From Oasisia sp. SBJ-2009 (lineage: Eukaryota; Annelida; Polychaeta; Sabellida; Siboglinidae): a stretch of 64,000 nt of DNA. The notes under the pieces are model-generated. The model did no database searches. It saw only the letters and a list, made by a program, of their open reading frames with translations, and was not told where the DNA came from. Shown piece after piece: positions 60,587 through 64,000 of this stretch; within the stretch, counting starts at the first letter, position 1; every line of letters starts with the position of its first letter. The stretch covers positions 53,024,309-53,088,308 of the forward strand of contig OZ024861.1 of assembly GCA_964017155.1 (NCBI GenBank), read 5' to 3'. The position numbers were made by a program, and so were the translations under genes.

Positions 60587-63152
60587 GTAGACGGATGGGA
60601 CTTTGTCGTTTTTCTCAGTTTTTCCGACGTATCACCCTGTTAAGGTCGCCAAATGCCTCGCTCGTCGTCTAATGATTTTATATTAGTGGTTCCTTATTAC
60701 TCCCGCCGTTTACCCACCGGTCGGCACGGCACGGCACGGAACTTTGTTGAAACAGGTTTAAACAGAAATTATCGTTTCCCCAACTGATCCCCGTAGACGG
60801 ATCGGACTTTGTCGTTTTCCTCGATTTTCCGAAAGTTGGCAAAATGACGCGCACGGCCATTGGGCTTCCTCGGGAGAGTCGTAGTTACTCCCCGTGCGCG
60901 ACACACGCCCGAGAAGACCGACCGGCGCGTCGAACTTTGCCGTTTTTCTCGATTCGCAGAACTGATCCCCCGCAGACGGATATGACAGTCGTTTTCCTCG
61001 ATTTTCCGAAAGTTGGCCAAATGACGCGCACGGCCATTGCGTTTCCTCGAGAGGGTCGTAGTTACTCCTCGTGCGCGACACACGCCCGAGAAGACCGACC
61101 GGCGCGTCGAACTTTGCCGTTTTTCTCGATTCGCAGAACTGATCCCCCGTAGAAGGATAGGACTTAGTCGTTTTTCTCGATTTGTTTCCAAAAGTTGGCA
61201 AAACGACGCGCCCGGTCGGTCATTCGTCTACATGCACAAGTGATCTCTACCGTCGTCGAGTCCGTCTTTCCCGTCTCTCTCCCTCCGCCGGCCCGGGCCG
61301 GGCCGCGCCGGGCCGGGCCGCGCCGATCAGTTACCGGCGCTCTGCCGGACTTCGGAACGCGACCGGAGGCAAGGCTTCGGCGCACACGACCGGGCCGGGC
61401 TTCGGCATGCGACCGGCGGCCGGGCTTCGGAACGCGACCAGGCTTCGGCGCACACGACCGGGCCAGGTTTCGGCACGCCGCTTGCTCAACTGATCCCCCG
61501 TAGACGGATTCGGACTTTGTCGTCGTTTTCATCGATTTCTCCAACTATCACCCTGTTAAGGTCGCCAAATGCCTCGTCTCCTCATCTAGCTAGTGTTTCC
61601 TTATTACTCCCGCCATTTACCCACCGGTCGGCACGGAATTCTGTTGAAAAGAATGTAGACAGACATTTACGCTTCCCCAACTGATCCCCCGTAGACGGAT
61701 CGGACTTTGGCGTCGTTTTCCTCGATTTCTCCAACTATCACCCTGTTAAGGTCGCCAAATGCCTCGTCACCTCATCTAGTTAGTGTTTCCTTATTACTCC
61801 CGCCGTTTACCCGCCGGTCGGGACGGAATTCTGTTGAAAAGAATGTAGACAGACATTTACGCTTCCCCAACTGATCCCCCGTAGACGGATCGGAATTTGT
61901 CGTTTTCCTCGATTTTCCGAAAGTTGGCACAATGACGCGCACGGCCATTGTGCTTCCTTGGGAGAGTCGTAGTTACTCCCCGTGCGCGACACACGCCCGA
62001 GTAGACCGACCGGCGCGTCGAACTTTGCCGTTTTTCTCGATTCGCAAAACTGATCCACCGCAGACGGATATGACTTAGTCGTTTTCCTCGATTTTCCGAA
62101 AGTTGGCCATATGACGCGCACGGCCATTGTGTTTCCTCGAGAGGGTCGTAGTTACTCCCCTTGCGCGACACACGCCCGAGAAGACCGACCAGCGCGTCGA
62201 ACTTTGCCGTTTTTCTCGATTCGCAGAACTGATCCCCCGTAGACGGATAGGACTTAGTCGTTTTTCTCGATTTGTTTCAAAAAGTTGGCCAAATGACTCG
62301 CACGGCCATTGCGTTTCCTCGAGAGAGTCGTAGTTACTCCCCGTGCGCGACACACGCCAGAGAAGACCGACCGGCGCGTCGAACTTTGCCGTTTTTCTCG
62401 ATTCGCAGAACTGATCCCCCGTAGACGGATAGGACTTAGTCGTTTTTCTCGATTTGTTTCCAAAAGTTGGCAAAACGACGCGCCCGGTCGGTCATTCGTC
62501 TACATGCACAAGTGATCTCTACCGTCGTCGAGTCCGTCTTTCCCGTCTCTCTCCCTCCGCCGGCCAGGGCCGGGCCGCGCCGGGCCGGGCCGCGCCGATC
62601 AGTTACCGGCGCTCGGCCGGGCTTCGGAACGCGACCGGAGGCAAGGCTTCGGCGCACACGACCGGGCCGGGCTTCGGCATGCGACCGGCGTCCGGGCTTC
62701 GGAACGCGACCAGGCTTCGGCGCACACGACTGGGCCAGGTTTCGGCACGCCGCTTGCTCAACTGATCCCCAGTAGACGGATTCGGACTTTGGCGTCGTTT
62801 TCCTCGATTTCTCCAACTATCACCCTGTTAAGGTCGCCAAATTCCTCGTCACCTCATCTAGCTAGTGTTTCCTTATTACTCCCGCCATTTACCCACCGGT
62901 CGGCACGGAATTCTGTTGAAAAGAACGTAGACAGATATTTACGCTTCCCCAACTGATCCCCCGTAGACGGATCGGACTTTGGCGTCGTTTTCCTCGATTT
63001 CTCCAACTATCACCCTGTTAAGGTCGCCAAATGCCTCGTCACCTCATCTAGTTAGTGTTTCCTTATTACTCCCGCCGTTTACCCGCCGGTCGGGACGGAA
63101 TTCTGTTGAAAAGAATGTAGACAGACATTTACGCTTCCCCAACTGATCCCCC
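60587..63152 (+). repeat. Unit 45: A-B-B-C-D-D-B-B-(C/B hybrid)-C-D-D
   Basis: Modules A 60587-60792, B 60793-60971, B 60972-61148 (177 bp), C 61149-61499, D 61500-61690, D 61691-61880, B 61881-62059, B 62060-62238, C/B hybrid 62239-62420 (AAATGACTCGCACGG), C 62421-62771 (CGGCGTCCGGG), D 62772-62962, D 62963-63152. Private substitutions are denser here than further left. Confidence 0.92.
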
Positions 63153-64000
63153 GTAGACGGATGGGACTTTGTCGTTTTTCTCAGTTTTTCCGACGTATCA
63201 CCCTGTTAAGGTCGCCAAATGCCTCGCTCGTCGTCCAATGATTTTATATTAGTGGTTCCTTATTACTCCCGCCGTTTACCCACCGGTCGGCACGGCACGG
63301 CACGGAACTTTGTTGAAACAGGTTTAAACATAAATTCTCGTTTCCCCAACTGATCCCCCGTAGACGGATCGGACTTTGTCTTTTTTCTCGATTTTCCGAA
63401 AGTTGGCAAAATGACGCGCACGGCCGTTGCGTTTCCTCGAGAGGGTCGTAGTTACTCCTCGTGCGCGACACACGCCCAAGAAGACCGACCGGCGCGTCGA
63501 ACTTTGCCGTTTTTCTCGATTCGCAGAACTGATCCCCCGTAGACGGATAGGACTTAGTCGTTTTTCTCGATTTGTTTCAAAAAGTTGGCCAAATGACTCG
63601 CATGGCCATTGCGTTTCCTCGAGAGAGTCGTAGTTACTCCCCGTGCGCGACACACGCCAGAGAAGACCGACCGGCGCGTCGAACTTTGCCGTTTTTCTCG
63701 ATTCGCAGAACTGATCCCCCGTAGACGGATAGGACTTAGTCGTTTTTCTCGATTTGTTTCCAAAAGTTGGCAAAACGACGCGCCCGGTCGGTCATTCGTC
63801 TACATGCACAAGTGATCTCTACCGTCGTCGAGTCCGTCTTTCCCGTCTCTCTCCCTCCGCCGGCCAGGGCCGGGCCGCGCCGGGCCGGGCCGCGCCGATC
63901 AGTTACCGGCGCTCGGCCGGGCTTCGGAACGCGACCGGAGGCAAGGCTTCGGCGCACACGACCGGGCCGGGCTTCGGCATGCGACCGGCGGCCGGGCTTC
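63153..64000 (+). repeat. Unit 46: A-B-(C/B hybrid)-C, cut by window end
   Basis: Modules A 63153-63359, B 63360-63538 (GTCTTTTTTCTCG), C/B hybrid 63539-63720 (GCATGGCC), C 63721-64000 incomplete. Confidence 0.93.

Larger units (their letters stand above)
49225..61280 (+). repeat. 8,067-bp spaced direct duplication
   Basis: 49.2-53.1 kb recurs at 57.3-61.2 kb, module by module, including AAGTAATCTC in C, GAATTTTG in D (50275 and 58343 regions) and GCCTTGTCACC. A one-base deletion near 57477 shifts the offset from 8,068 to 8,067. The copies part in the following C. Confidence 0.85.
1..64000 (+). repeat. Tandem higher-order satellite array filling the window
   Basis: About 290 modules of four related types (A, B, C, D) follow one another head to tail with no unique sequence between them and no strand change. 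The joints share AACTGATCCCCC followed by GTAGACGGAT. Shared starts and ends imply one ancestral monomer of about 180-190 bp; A and D are sisters over their full length, and the first 70 bp of C resemble B. Both window ends cut through the array, so its full length is unknown. Open frames of 60-190 codons occur in all six frames in every unit, but they shift with each indel, overlap on both strands and end at module joints, so none is a gene. Whether the array lies in an rDNA intergenic spacer or in separate heterochromatin cannot be decided from this window. Confidence 0.97.

Noticed and set aside
1..64000. CRISPR array
   Set aside because: Units of 180-350 bp with related, not unique, intervening sequence and eukaryotic rRNA-like content; no short repeat with unique spacers.
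1..64000. R2 or other non-LTR retrotransposon body
   Set aside because: No reverse transcriptase or endonuclease frame anywhere, and nothing separates TTAAGG from the following bases at the R2 cut position in any copy I read.
1..64000. Firm assignment to an rDNA intergenic spacer
   Set aside because: No 18S, 5.8S or intact 28S sequence, promoter or terminator appears in 64 kb; a spacer this long is possible but unproven.

Overview
The whole window is non-coding, eukaryotic, tandemly repeated DNA; I find no protein gene, no intact RNA gene and no recognisable transposon. The repeats are built from four related modules in head-to-tail order on the + strand: A (about 207 bp), B (179 bp), C (336-356 bp) and D (about 190 bp). 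Every module opens with GTAGACGGAT (or a close variant) and closes with AACTGATCCCCC, so each joint carries the same 22-bp sequence. By hand I count about 290 modules: 44 A, 92 B, 57 C, 83 D, 8 A/D hybrids and 6 C/B hybrids.

The main observation concerns origin. The middle of A and D is a diverged sense copy of the most conserved stretch of eukaryotic 28S rRNA (domain IV, helices 69-71), the stretch that contains the insertion site of R2 retrotransposons. It is followed at once by the upstream neighbour of that stretch in inverted orientation. B carries the same 28S patch in antisense. This appears to be a satellite descended from rearranged 28S rDNA around the R2 target site, with roughly 135 sense and 98 antisense copies here. 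The eukaryotic rather than bacterial form (GCCAAATGCCTCGTCA) identifies a eukaryote, but the patch is too conserved to name a group. An rDNA spacer array or a separate heterochromatic satellite are both possible; no 18S, 5.8S or full 28S gene is visible.

Layout. From 1 to about 18.2 kb the units are mostly A-B-C-D or A-B-B-C-D, with occasional short A/D hybrid modules. From about 18 to 33 kb doubled D and tripled B appear. From 33.4 to 40.8 kb the array returns to the left-hand pattern, a second copy of the 15-20.6 kb region. From about 41 kb to the end, long units such as A-B-B-C-D-D-B-C-D-D-B-B-C-D-D dominate. Superimposed are segmental duplications: tandem copies of 2,020, 2,051 and 1,478 bp, a block repeated at 10,177/8,157 bp, a block repeated at about 19.1-20.2 kb, and a block repeated at 8,067 bp. 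Hybrid modules and one 68-bp deletion capture crossover points directly. The array therefore records unequal exchange at several scales. Near-identity of the large copies means recent exchange or, as a caveat, assembly error.

All comparisons with 28S rRNA and with R2 sites are from memory of those conserved sequences; all repeat boundaries were read by eye.
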